Below, piece by piece: positions 25,401-37,984 of a DNA stretch of 64,000 nucleotides. Numbering within the stretch: the stretch's first letter is position 1; each line of letters begins with the position of its first letter. Origin of the DNA: Apostichopus japonicus (Eukaryota > Echinodermata > Holothuroidea > Aspidochirotida > Stichopodidae); contig NC_092574.1 of the NCBI RefSeq assembly GCF_037975245.1, positions 9,893,713 through 9,957,712 on the forward strand, given 5' to 3'. Made by a program: the position numbers and the translations under genes. A model generated the notes under the pieces. It was not told the origin of the DNA. It was given only the letters and a program-made list of their open reading frames with translations, and ran no database searches.

Positions 25401-28400
25401 ATTCTGCTAATGATAATCTTAAATTATCTTTGTAAAATATTGGGAAAACAATACTCGAAAAATTGAACTGCTGTTGATGTAATCATAAATGACAGAGGAT
25501 ATGTTATGCCATACTATATACACTTACAGTTCTTCTACACGTTGTTGCTTCCGAACTCTCTCCTCTTCCAGAGTGTGAACCACTTTCATCTCCTCCATCT
25601 CCTTGCTATGAGAGTAAGAGTAAGAATATTTATGCACACCTCGTATGAATATTCATAGCATCAATCTACATATATCACTTAGGATTGATTATTGCACCTA
25701 ACAGGATATAATAAGAAAAAATGTGAAATACTAATTTGCACTTTTCATGTGACATAATATTCAAATAATATAGGTGATAAAATAACATATAGGTAAAAAA
25801 AAAACACTTCCATGAAAATTGTTCCATAGCCAAAAAAAGTGCATTCCCAACCCTCAAGCTTTGATAGAAATTAGTTGGTTTGATCTATTCCACTGCCCGA
25901 GACTGAAAAATTAAAAAAACAATTTGTAAACTTACCGTACAGACTCCGCTCTGCTGAGACTCATCTTTTTAAGTCTTTCAAGTTTCTTGATACCTCCTTC
26001 AGTAGCGATCAACTTTAAAAAGAAAGAAGAAAAAAACCATAAAGAACTCATAGTTTGGAGGATTCCCATGGCAACATGATTCCCATGGCAACATAATAGC
26101 AAAGACTGGTTTATCATCTAAAATTATCAGTTTTCAATTACAATCTTTCTTGACTGATTCTCTGACAATGTAACTTCTTGCATCTCTCAAATATAAATAT
26201 ATGCCATGATCTTTCAAATTAAAAGGAATCATGAAAATACAGATCTTTAAATTTTATACCTGCTCTTTAAGATCTTTCGTGCCAAGTGTCTCTGTGGATT
26301 GTCTCCGTAACTTCTCTTTCAACCTGAGTCGGTCTGTGTCGAGATCTCTCCTCTTCCCTTCTAGATAACCTATAATTGAGAACCATGCAGCACTTAGTGA
26401 TTTACGATCGAAAGGTTTTATTTCTGGCTGCACAAAGATGATATTGGGAGGAATTTCATGTAATCAGGTGTGGTTCCGGAGGGCAGGGTAGGGCACAACC
26501 CCCGCCCCATCCTCCCCCCCTTTAATTCAACCCAAACGTAAATTTTTGCTGGTAATGTATTAATATATACAATCTCACTATAAAGGAAAACCTGCCAGTG
26601 TAAACAATTCCTTATAATGCAAATCTAGTAATATCATTGAAATTTAAAAAGCAAATATTTTCTTACAAATCTCTCGTCTGATTTCTTCTCCAATTTGGAT
26701 CTTTCGTCTGATTTCACACAGCTCTTCCTGTCACAAGAAAATTGATTCTAATATTAGCAAAGAACTTTTGAAGCTTAACTTTTTAACATTGCATTTACGG
26801 TGACTATCGGGTGAACGTATCTAACGAAGCAAAAGGACATTGAGAAACACCGCTAAAGATGACACGAAAATTCAATGAAGAAGATCTACTTCCTTATACT
26901 CAGTCGCTGTAAACTATGGATGAACATCTGGGGTACAATTTGTTCCCATTAAACTGTTTAGAGGAATATGATAATCTTTGGAGTGATATGGCTAAGTTTT
27001 TTTTTGTATCATGATTAGCAATTTTTAGTATCAATAAGTCGTCTATAATGATAACATGAAAAGTATATAGTTTGGTGAACCACAGAGAAATAATCTTGCA
27101 AGATTTCACATATATGTGACAATGTCAAATTGATTCAGCATTAAAGTATACCTCAACAGCTAAGGTCTTCATTTCCAATTCATCAATCTGGTTCTCGATA
27201 TGAGCTTTCTCTGTTTCCTCTTTCTCTATCATCTTCCCCAGCTGTGAAGTGATGAAAAAACATAGTCAGTGATATGGACCTAATTGGGGTAGGGTTACTA
27301 CAACTTATCGAAAGAAATGAGGACCTGTTTTCCCAGCTTGGGGGCAGGGGTGAGGGACAAGGTATAATAATCTTAGTTTAAGGAGTCCCACTCTCCTTAA
27401 CGCGTGAAAGATCAGAACGGTTAAAGGAGTAACGTCTCTAATGACAATCTGCAATACTGATGTTAATAAACATATTCTATTGCTAGAATTATGAACCAAG
27501 CCTTACATTGGGGCCCTATGATTTTTTATCTTGCATAACTTTTTTGCTATTAACCATTTTGACTGCTACTAAAATAAGCCAAAGAAAAACTACTCAATTT
27601 TTTAAAGAAGGAAAGCTGCAACCACTGGCAAGAAACAAACATTTGTTTTACTTACTCTTTCAACTTTTTCTTTGCTATCTTGAATGTCTTTGGCCTTGTC
27701 TTCATAAATGTTTAAGTCATATTTCTGCAGAGAAAAATGTAACATTAAAGAGTTAAAAGTAATTCTGGATGATAGATTTGATATCAATGTCGATTCTTAC
27801 ATACTGAAATAGAAGAGACCTCACTTCATAACTGGTACAAGTGTATATATAAATAAAGTCACTTAGAAAGAGACATTACGAGACTTGACTGAATAAAACA
27901 TGGTCGACAGTGATTTAACAAGTCAATTACGACTCAAGTCACTAGATTTTAAAGGTGAGGTGTTCTGGGCACGTTTGCCACGTTTTCCCCACATAGATTT
28001 GTGGTGACTCAAGTCACAAAACTTAACCAGTAACAACTCTATTCAACCATAATATTGAAGTCACTCTTTACAACTTTAGTGATTGAAAACAGTATAAGTG
28101 CAAACATCCACCAGAATACTGTCGCAAATGACTTTAAGATACTGTATATATATGTAAAGTAACTAACAAACGCAGAGTGGTATCAAACTGCCTTCATAAG
28201 CTGCTTCGTTTTACACTTGACTCTATATATCAGCTGCAAAATATTATAAGTTAAGTAATGATACAGTGCAAAAATTTTGAAAAATATTAACAGACAGTCT
28301 TGTTAAATTTGTACACCAACCCCCATCATCACCCACTTAATGTCCTTCCCCCTCCTCCCCCCCCCCATCCTCTCCTAACTCCATATTCATACCTGCTTGT

Positions 28401-31400
28401 TAATCATCGTTGTAAGCTCAATCAGGAGTTTGTTGTATCTGAAAGAACGTAAGAAACGACAATGGCTTGATATTTAAATGTAAGAAAGATAGACTGTTTC
28501 ATTCTGATCTCATACATTTTACAGAAAACAAAAACATTGTAAGTAAATTTATAGTTTGAATATATTCATTTGTTGTTATGCATCACACATTTTTATTACA
28601 AAGTCACCAATTTTGTTTCCTTTTTTGTTTAACAGGAATGAAATAACCATACTGTTTCACTTTCACACCAAATATTGTTTCAAAGTTTCTATCAAACAGT
28701 ACTGAATAATTCCTCACCTGGTTACTTCAAAGAACTTGTCAAATTTTTCCTTGAGAGCTCTCTCCTTGTCCAGAGGCCTTCAATGAGGAAAGAACGAAAA
28801 AAAAAACGTAAATTCCATATTAATTTAAATCCAATTTTCAAACGTAGACGTATCGTAAAATCAAGAACAAAACATTAATTTTTGTTTTGAAATTCCACAA
28901 GTTGGATTAATTTCTACTGATTTACAACCTGGATTGGGTAGGATTCTAAAATTAGCACCAAAAGCTGTGGAATTTTACACAATATCATAAAGTACATTAT
29001 AATGCAGCCGTATTCAAATTATGATGCATTTCTTTGCACCGTTCATCATAAATTGACCTCTCAAATATTGTTTTTTACTATAAAATTTAGACATACCAGC
29101 AAGACTCCTCTTGATGACAAAACAAAACATTTGAAAGGATAGAGCTGGAGACACCAAGTTCATCATTCATCTGTAGAGAAATATTAAACATGAATATAAA
29201 TATGAACATAAAACGACTTGAGCAAACAGCTGAAATAAAAAATAAAATGAATACAAAGACAGGGCACAGGGGCTGTGGGGAAACAACCTGAAAAAAGTGT
29301 TAGATTTCAAATGTGTAAAGTTAATTCTTATCCAATGGCTTTAACCAGCAAGAAGAGAAATTTCCAAAAAGTTTTTTAACAAATTTATCACAACTTGTTA
29401 TAACAACATATTGGATGTGATATTTAATGTATAACAACCTTTCTGAAGGATCATGCATATAATTTGTTAATATAAATTTTACTATGTTATCCCCCCCCCC
29501 CCCTCTCACCGAAACCCAAACCTACGGCTTGGGTCCTGGAATAGACACTAAGAATTAAAACATGCATTCATATTTGTTTCCCTTTTGGTTGGACTATGAA
29601 ATATCCACATCCCACCCCCTCCCCACGGCATCATAGGTTCACATGTGCATGCTAGCATTGTAACTGGCATAATGCAGGCTGTAATTGCCTCCCAATAGCC
29701 AGTAACCAATAATAAATTCAATTTTGTGATTTGCTGTTTGTGCAATAAGTATCGTAATGGACTTACCATCATGCTTAAGTCTTTCTTGCTCGTTACTGGC
29801 TGCCATGAATCCTAAGTAAGAAAGAAAAAGATTAAGCAATTTAGATCATTTTACAATTAAAACAGGGTACGTAGTAATTAATTGCTTTGATCCCATTGAG
29901 GGTTGGAAGGAACACAATAACAAAAACTGCACAATTAACGGACCATTGTGGGGGTAGATCTGAAAAAAGTTGGTGTAATATTTTTTTTACCCCAAAATAG
30001 AAAATTATTCTCAGGTACTTACTACTAAGAATTCACAAAATCTGTGGGCACCACTTCCCCTTTATTGCAAACAAAACTCACTTCCACATTTGACGACCAC
30101 CCCCCCCCCCCTTCAGGTTGAAGTTCCAGTAATTCTGGATATTATCAATAACTGCTAAACAAATCACCATAGCAACAACAGACTGCTGCCTTCAAAGATT
30201 TATGCAAGAGACATCTATAACAGATATTAAGAACAAAACTATTCTCTTAGACAGTAACATAACGCTCAGCAATTTGCAAGGAAAGTTAATACGTTTTACA
30301 ACCAAGAGCCAAATACTTTTTTAAGAGACTACTGTGGCTAAAAAATAGTGAATCTGGTTATAATTCAATCAATCAATCTGATGTACTAGAAATGCTTCAC
30401 AATATAAACACAGACATGCAGACACATACTGGAGAAGGTAACTTGAAAAGAAGACGTGTAAACTTACACCAATTTTATACCAGCCCTCCTGCTGTCGTTT
30501 ATTCTCTTTCTGTAGAGAGAAGTCAAAATAATGTCCATAAAGTATATGTACTTAAAGGGTGTGAAGACTCGCGCAAAAAGAAACGTCTAATGCCAGTAAT
30601 CTGACCTAGTTTTGAATGAGGTGTAACAGAAGTGTTAGACACCACCATCGATCCCAGAAAAAATACACACACAGCTTGCTACCATTGCTAATTAGACACT
30701 AGTGTAGGCTACAGTCAGAACATACACCTGCGGTCAATACCCACAGCACAGCCACTTTCCCTATATGTGACCCACAATTAAACCATCTAGGCTGCATGGG
30801 AAGCAATATATATACCTTACCGGCAACCCATGCCTCACCTTGTAGAAATCGACCTATATGACCTTCCACTTATTCCGGATAATTTACACTTAGAAAGTTA
30901 TATACGTACCACAGTAACACATCTTCGAATGGCTACATTCTGGTTACCCTTGTTGGTAAAGTTCAATTCGATTTCCCCTTCTGCTGTGTTTGGACCTGCA
31001 AGCTTTACGAAGGGGAATGAAATATGGCAGATTTTACAAGGTGAAGAGAGATAAAAAAAAAAGTGGAGAGAGATAGAAAAAAAAAGGGGGGGGCCTAATT
31101 GTTTTAAAAGTGGGATGAGTATAAAAGGTGGTATGTATCGAAGTATTGAGTTTATCAAAAATTTTTGCTCAGCTGATAGTGTGAATTGTTGATATATATT
31201 ATGGTACATACTTTATACAGCAAGTAGAGTCCAATTTTATCACCTAAAAACTTGGGAGAAATTTAAGCAATTTATTTTCAAACTTCCTTGGAGAGGAAAT
31301 ACTTATTAACAATATTACATACAAGCATATGTTGGTTTAAACTTACCTCTAAACTATGAAGAAATGCTTCCCTCCCGCCTGGTGGATATTCACCGGCACA

Positions 31401-33592
31401 AACAAATCTCAAACATTCAATGATTGACTGTATAATGTGGAAAGAAAAACGGGGAAAAAAATTGCTAAACCAATATTTATAGCTGAATTACACTTTTAGC
31501 CATTTATTACTTCAAAACAGGAGTTTAAATTTGTGATGCTACCATGCAGCGAAAGTAAATCTATTGCATGTGTATTTATGGTCACATGCAGTGAATACAC
31601 TGGTTCTTCAACGATGCATGCCTGCCACACAGTGGGCACTAATATAAATGGGAATGGATAGGCCTATATAGGGAGTATGCAAATTAAACTTAAGACAGTT
31701 AGCTTAGGTGAGGAATATACAAAGGCAGAGATCCCTGTGAGTCAATAGGAACAGCTGTACTACTTATTAAAGAATAAAGGCATGTAACATGGAGCAAAAT
31801 GAATACAAGTTTCAGATACTTAATTTTTTGGTTTAAATTTTATATGGAGGTTGAACAGTGGGTGGGGTCAGGGACATGGGCAGTGGTGGGGGTTCAGGTG
31901 GGGCCGGCCAGAGTGGTGAGTGGTGACTTAGACCCCAAGTTACAAATTGAAGTTTACAGGTATCAGTTGGCATATGGCACATATATGTACAGTTCACAGT
32001 ATCGCTATACCTATACCGTACTCGAAATTGACATTTATTAGCAAGTTCGCCTACACATGCGAACTTCTTTTTCTTTTACAGTACAAGCCAATTAAATGTC
32101 AAAAACTTTCATGCAATGTACTTTAAATGTGCAAAATGACGAATTATTAATGCTAAATAAGCTATGGACAGACCTAACCATGCAAGGCTTAATATAACTA
32201 TATAATGTTATTGAAAGCTTTGATTCAAATCATTTTCCAAACTAAATAATTTATTGATAAGTTATTTCCTTGACTTTGCCCAATGTCAACTGGACAATAG
32301 GTTGTATATAGAAACTTAATTCTACATTTTTACAGACACTTTACTGTTTAGTTGGGAAAATTTACAACGCCATATCAGAGTGCTCAACATTTTGAGAACA
32401 ACCACAGAGTTATTGCATGCAGAATGAAAATCTAATATTAATTCAAAATCGCCTACCACTTTTCTATGTAAACTTATCTTGTCAAAACATTCCAAATTAT
32501 TTAAATTTGTTTTCATGCAATGCGTAGATCTGTCCACACTCGGTGGAATCTAATACCTCAGCATAAGTTGGCAGCAGTTCCTCATTTCCTTAGATTACAA
32601 TGAAGTGTTAATCACTCTCGGCCAAGATTTAAAGAAAAACAAGCCGCATTCTCCATTGTACAAACAAGCCGATCGAAGTCAATTGTCTTTTGGTTTGGCA
32701 AACATCCAGGACATGACGTGTACGGTCTAACGTTGGAAACAATTGCATTCATTGTTTCTCCTCCGATTAGAAGATTCTAATATTGTTGCCTAACAAAGGA
32801 TCATCCCAAGCTCTCTAAAAGACTATCGCAAGAGTGGAATTTTCTGACGTAATTGCAGACAATTTGTAGTTAAATATAAAATTGGTAACTATGATATGAT
32901 GCAATTAATGATGCAAATTGAATCGTCCCAAATCATGATGACTAATGCATGCATAAAATTAGGAAATCCCTTCACACAGTTAAGAAGACATGCATACATG
33001 TATAAGGCAATACGAAAGGATCCACAAATGTTTATTTCCAAGACCCAGGATCTTACATGAGGATTGAGCCATGGATTCGATTTTATTCGATATTAAACAA
33101 ATAACTCCATAGATCTCCGTAGATAAATTTTTTTATGTCTGTAAACCTCTAGCGACCAACCAATTTTTTTTCTTACTTTTACTTTTTGGACTATCCATCT
33201 ACTGAAATAATTGGAGCTGGAATACAGGGCAACCCAACTGCATGCACCCCCCCCCCCCTTACTTCCTCCAACACCAATCTCACAACTGTGTCTGGTTCCC
33301 TTGGAAACAGTACCTTGCAAGTCAGTGAGCAACACACACACACACATTCTTATTATTTTATTGTTACAAATGTCTCTTAAGGATCCAAATCCCACATTAG
33401 TACAGATTATGGATTATCATTCAGAAAAAAACTTTAGAAGTTGGTTTTTCCAAGCAAACTTACTGTTTTTCCAGTCCCATTTTCACCAAGAATGACCGTC
33501 AAGGGTGTGCCAAATAAAACGGTTTGTCTTTCCCTCTCCTCTGGACTAAAACTTCTGATTCCTCGGATGGATATTTTGTTAAAGTGCGACAT
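16401..33592 (-). CDS. RAD50: RAD50-family DNA-repair ATPase, short form without zinc hook; 29 coding exons, 892 aa
   Basis: Expected to be a nuclear SMC-like ATPase that binds DNA ends with MRE11. Exons from the 5' end: 33464-33592, 31347-31427, 30910-31002, 30468-30509, 29767-29811, 29097-29170, 28718-28777, 28393-28438, 27656-27724, 27152-27241, 26667-26727, 26260-26369, 25936-26012, 25528-25605, 24983-25096, 24402-24453, 23761-23847, 23002-23145, 22667-22811, 22206-22263, 21897-21972, 21116-21403, 20777-20829, 20057-20142, 19266-19333, 18548-18610, 17824-17957, 17003-17128, 16401-16530. All are GT-AG and in phase. Seen: Walker A GENGTGKT (36-43), Q-loop FCHQEES (Q150), signature RERCSMGQK (755-763), Walker [13 protein letters not shown] (784-795), and H-loop IISHNETF (H826). 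Charged coiled coils run from about 160-375 and 495-690. Human RAD50 is 1312 aa with a CPVC hook; no CxxC occurs here. It is either a divergent orthologue or, more likely, a paralogue. No stop or frameshift was found. Confidence 0.92.
17534..17765. repeat. About 117-bp tandem duplication in a RAD50-family intron
   Basis: Two adjacent copies share GTAAGAG, GAGGAGCAG, AGAATGCAA, AGCATTAC, AAACAAAGCATGAATATGCATGA and GCAAGGTAGATGA. The second copy begins near 17651. The copies are diverged by small indels and lie in the intron between the exons ending at 17957 and 17128. Confidence 0.8.
19689..19815 (+). repeat. Dispersed repeat B, copy 1
   Basis: The segment containing AATCAAGGACAATGACTGG, GGTATGGTTAAACAGACCAT and ATCCCACTTCCT, and continuing to CTGAAGTT, recurs in reverse orientation at 36454-36577 with only scattered differences. 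This copy lies in a RAD50-family intron. No coding content or terminal repeat was recognised, so the family is unassigned. Confidence 0.8.
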
Positions 33593-35356
33593 GATTACAT
33601 AGTCTGTGATCTAGGATTCAAAGGAAAAGGACTTGGAGTATAAAGTTTGAGCAATGAAATTTAGATTCTCCTGCTTTAACTTGACCCTTGACATGGGCCC
33701 TTCCCTACTGCTGGCCACCTTTATATTCATTCCGTTCTGTAAAAGTTTGTTAAATTTCGATCGCTTAGATTTTACATGTCAAGATCTGTTTAGACTCTAT
33801 TTTAAAACTTTCGAAATTATTCATTTTTCAAAATCGATTGTTCTTTAATATGTCGTCATACTGTAGATAATTAAATCATAAAAATGAGCTATATTTAAAC
33901 GAAAGCAAGACCTAGCGACTAAATTGACAATTATCAAACAAAAATATGAACCTTGATATTCAAGAAAGTAGTCTCGAACGTATTTTTCTACGTAAGAAGA
34001 CAAATAAATGTACGTCACTGCTCATTATTAGTCACAGCTTGCATTTAAACTTGCTTCAGCCAATAGTTTGAGTGCGTCTGAAAAAACAGCTGTAACCAAC
34101 TAAACAGGAAATGGAAAAAACAATTCATTCACTAATTTGAATGGCGATGACCCAATGTAGCAACACAAGCTTGCATCATGTTTGTTTTCATAGCTACAGG
34201 ACGCTATATTTATACTTGAAGTGAAGTTGATGCAATCCGAAACAACTTATTGCACACTGATAGTTTTCAATTGTTTTTAATTTAAATTTAGTGAATTAAC
34301 GTTAAAAATTCCAGTGAAGAAGTATTTGACGGGTACTATAGCCACGTATTCATGCATGATACTATTTTTTAATCTTTTTAAATATTTTTATTTGTAGACA
34401 TACTGAGAATCTCTTGTGAGTTGCTATACATGTTAGAGAAATACAAGGGATTTTAAAACAAGTTTTACTATTAAGTTATAAAGTACATGTACATACGTAA
34501 CATAAATGTGTATGTTCAAATATACAACGTTGATATATGATATCGAAAAAATATGCTGAATTTGGAACCATTACTTCAAAAGTAAAGTTGGATATATACA
34601 TATATAACCTACCTAAATTGACACCTGAATAATGTAAGGTGGTTTACATACAAAGGTCATTGGGTCAATACACACCCTATACCTTGTGCTCAATATGCTG
34701 ATTGATTGTGTATTATTAATTACCGAAGAGGGCGGTCAATTTTAGGCAACTCTTGTTGTGAATACATTAGCATCATAATTACTGATATTAGTTTAACATT
34801 GGCTTGACCAAACTTACCTCCCACAGCACAGAACAATATTATTTTCTAACCATTGTTTATGCAAGGAAATTAATAATACTTGCATAATTGCGAAACACAA
34901 GCATGACTGTACTAGATACATTGTGCTGTAGTGCCAACAAGCATATTACACAAATAATTATCTGTTACAAGGATATACAACAGCTAAGTTGGCTGACAAT
35001 AATAAGTTATTATCTAGTATAAACAAGAAAGGTGACTGACATACATATCTTTGCCAATGGCCTACATTCTTAGTATATAATTTCAATGGGTCTACATTAT
35101 GTAAATGGTACATGCCTATTTATTAATTTCTAACCTAGTCCTACGGTAACATGCACGAAATATGGATAATATTTCAGACTAACCCGCACTGACTTAATAC
35201 AACTTCATGGTAGACCTTGTACATATAAGAATTACACACTACATTAATGTATAACCCTAATATTCAGCACGCAACAAATAATGAACAAGTTGGAATAAAT
35301 TTAGAAGTGTTGGTAACCAGTCTTTTCGACAAAAAAAATGACCCAGAGTTACATAC

Positions 35357-35400
35357 CTGCAAAGCTTCGATGACCCGGTGCTTGCAACAACATCTGTACA
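35357..35400 (-). other. Possible non-coding first exon of the RAD50-family gene
   Basis: On the minus strand a GCAG|GTATGT donor lies at 35357/35356. A matching acceptor, CCTAG|ATCAC, lies at 33611/33610, 18 nt upstream of the start codon. Splicing them would give a 5' UTR intron of about 1.75 kb. The upstream limit of the exon is not visible. This is inferred from splice-site sequences only. Confidence 0.25.
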
Positions 35401-36453
35401 CTGAGATACACATCTGACACGATCAAGGTTAGACTGCCAAATGCCGGTGGCGTGCGTTTTCTAGTGTTGTTGTTAAGAAACAGCTGATGCAAATCTAGGG
35501 ACGTGGTCAGACTTCTGACCTAGCTGAATTGCATTGGGTGCATAGAGGAACTTTGAAAGCTTTTACAATGATGGGCATGCAATCACGCAATGTGCTGACG
35601 TAATCTTTACAGTACGGTAATGTGTGACGTCTTGGCAACTTGGTTCTTCTAAACTTGTCAACGTGTAGTTAATGAAAATGATTTGAAAGGTGAACGAGAT
35701 ATACATGGAACTTGACTGTGATTTAATTTTGATCATTACTAGGAGGGAAATTGTAGGGTTTGGTTCAGTTCATTACTGGTACCGTATCCAAACACCGATG
35801 TCGTGACTACGTACACTACAGTGAATTTTACAGTTGTGCGTTCACCTTCCGCGATACGTAGGCATACGTCAGAGAGTGGTTGAAGGCTAGATAATAGAGA
35901 CGATACTCTTTAAGAAAAGGCACCCAAGAATTTAAATAACCTAGGAACGAAAACCAAACAACCGAAAGACTGCTCCGCTCCCAACCCCAGCCCCTTACAT
36001 CGAGACTGTGACTGTGTGATCATCATTTCAGGTGTGTATCACGATTCACCTACTAGGGGAACATAATGCTACACACAATCCTAGCCAAAAGGCCGAGAAG
36101 CGACAATTAAGAGACGTTAGTAATTAAGCCACTGGGCGAGATGATTGGTAGGAAATTAGACGCTTCCGTCGTAATCTATCAATATTCATCGAAAAGATCG
36201 AGGCGGCTCGATTTAAGGCGATGATTATCCAAGATCTTCACATTTGTAGAGAGTGCTAGCAGGGAGTTGTTATGGAAACTCCCTGGTTTTGGTGTTAGCA
36301 GTGGAGTCATGTGTGTGTGTGTGGGGGGGGGGGGGGTTAGAGGTACCATATGATTTTAAGTGTGTTAGTATCTTGTTCGCCACTAGCGAGCTCTCGTAGA
36401 CCTTTTGATGATAAACTTCAACGGGGAAAGTTAACAGCAAATACCTTTTTTTG

Positions 36454-36577
36454 GAAACTTCAGGGGGTTTTAGAGGGCCGAAAATGCAAATAAACTAGTG
36501 CTTATCCCTATGTTAGGAAGTGGGATATGGTCTGTTTAACCATACCTCAGCCTCCTATTCCAGTCATTGTCCTTGAT
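36454..36577 (-). repeat. Dispersed repeat B, copy 2 (inverted)
   Basis: Reverse-orientation copy of 19689-19815. Landmarks in plus orientation are GGAAGTGGGATATGGTCTG, TTTAACCATACCTCAGCCT and CAGTCATTGTCCTTGATTAT. It ends a few bases before the tRNA-like head of the SINE at 36583. Confidence 0.8.
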
Positions 36578-36582
36578 TATTG

Positions 36583-36830
36583 TGGAGTGTTGAAGTGTTA
36601 GCTCAGTGATTAACGCCGGTGCCTTCCAATCATAAAGTTCGATTCACTCAAAGATTAATGTATGTCGTCCAGTTACAGAGTTGTTGATAATTGACAATAA
36701 TAATCATGGACGTTAAATATGAATGTAAGAGACTGACTTCGGTCAGCTTGCGGCTTTGATAAGCCAATGAGGCTTCTTCGCGATTTCCTGCTTGCAGGAA
36801 GATCTAAAATACATACAAATACATACATAT
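36583..36830 (+). mobile_element. tRNA-derived SINE, copy 1
   Basis: The head is tRNA-like, with an A box TAGCTCAGTGA (36599-36609) and a B box AGTTCGATTCA (36636-36646) as in RNA polymerase III promoters. A body of about 150 bp (GTCGTCCAGTTACAGAGTTG, GCGGCTTTGATAAGCCAATG) leads to a tail of ACATAC/AAATACATAC repeats. A second copy with the same body lies inverted at 42889-43124, which supports retroposition. The ends are approximate. Confidence 0.8.
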
Positions 36831-37668
36831 ATGTTTAAGTAAGCACGATTGCAAGACTTTCTCATCCTTGGAATTCACAAGGAACCAGAAGAAACCAATG
36901 CAGTCTGATATGTCTGCCTATATGATATATGGCATGCAGCTGGCATCTTCGCACTGTGAAATGCATGGGATAAAACTGAAATTGGCAAAGTTTTTTTTTT
37001 CTGTGATAATTTAAAACTCGAATATGAGCTCAGAGAAATGCACACAACTTTCTGTCGAGCCAAAGAGTTTTTCAATGATGTAAATAACTGTGTAATTTAA
37101 GCGACCGAGCGGGGAATGGGGGGTGGGGGTTACAGGTCTGACGAGAAGGGGCGAGTAGGGGTACCTGGTTATGATACGGGTTCCGCTACCCAAATGTTTT
37201 CTTTTTGATGTGTTGCCTTTTTGGTATTGAACAAATGATGCGAGAGCAATTGGTAAAATACAATAGTGATTATATATAATATTGACTATATTCATTCATT
37301 CATTCCTTCATTCATTGCCTTCATGACATACAGAAACTTCATATTGTTAAAAGTTTTTAATTCATGATTCTAAAAGTCTAAGAATATGATATAACTGAAT
37401 GTCCCTTCATCATATCGTTCACTTATTAATAATGATACATTTCAGCTACTCTATCATTTCTTTGTTAGTATATGTACATTAATAATGATTGTTTTCATTT
37501 TTCCCCTTTTCAGAAACTTTGATCAGAACTTGCCATGCGATTACCATCATATTTATTCACTCACAGATTGTCTCACACTCACTAAACGTTTTCACAATAG
37601 GCCTACTATTGATAATATAACACATACAATACTAGAATTATGTTAAAATGTACTTATTGTATTGCTTC

Positions 37669-37674
<6 letters not shown>

Positions 37675-37715
<41 letters not shown>

Positions 37716-37718
37716 ATA

Positions 37719-37798
<80 letters not shown>
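37675..37798. repeat. (TA)n microsatellite
   Basis: About 124 bp of TA dinucleotide with a few single-base interruptions (TCTATATC, TTTATATA, AAATATA). It can form a cruciform or slipped structure. The 96-aa frame through it is an artefact of the repeat. Confidence 0.95.
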
Positions 37799-37900
37799 AC
37801 AATTCTACATTGTCTACCACCAGACACGCAGGTATGTTGTGACGTCAGTCAACGGCCATGCGAACGTTACAATATTTCAATTTTGAGTCGAAAATATCGC

Positions 37901-37906
37901 TTTATT
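37901..37906 (-). terminator. Candidate poly(A) signal of the DEG/ENaC gene
   Basis: TTTATT on the plus strand reads AATAAA on the minus strand, about 80 nt after the channel's TAA stop (37985-37987). No closer candidate was seen. Confidence 0.4.
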
Positions 37907-37984
37907 AAAAAATATACAATTGTATTTTGAAAGATGATTTGATTCGTTATCGTCGCTATATCACTAACGCAGATGATTAACGAG

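Larger units (their letters stand above)
33593..37984. other. Intergenic region upstream of the RAD50-family gene and downstream of the channel gene
   Basis: No coding exon is supported. The region holds a possible 5' UTR exon of the RAD50-family gene near 35357, one copy of repeat B, one tRNA-derived SINE, a (TA)n tract, and a possible poly(A) signal for the channel gene at 37901. I see nothing recognisable between 33620 and 35350. Confidence 0.6.

Noticed and set aside
26060-26100. Two CCCATGGCAAC copies as RFX X-box sites in a RAD50-family intron
   Set aside because: Only half of the X-box consensus is met, and the copies are part of a 19-bp tandem duplication far from a promoter.
16401-33592. 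RAD50-family locus as a pseudogene
   Set aside because: 29 exons with proper splice sites, matching phases, no stop and conserved catalytic motifs do not fit decay.
37640-37930. 96-aa Ile-Tyr repeat frame
   Set aside because: It is the (TA)n microsatellite read as codons.
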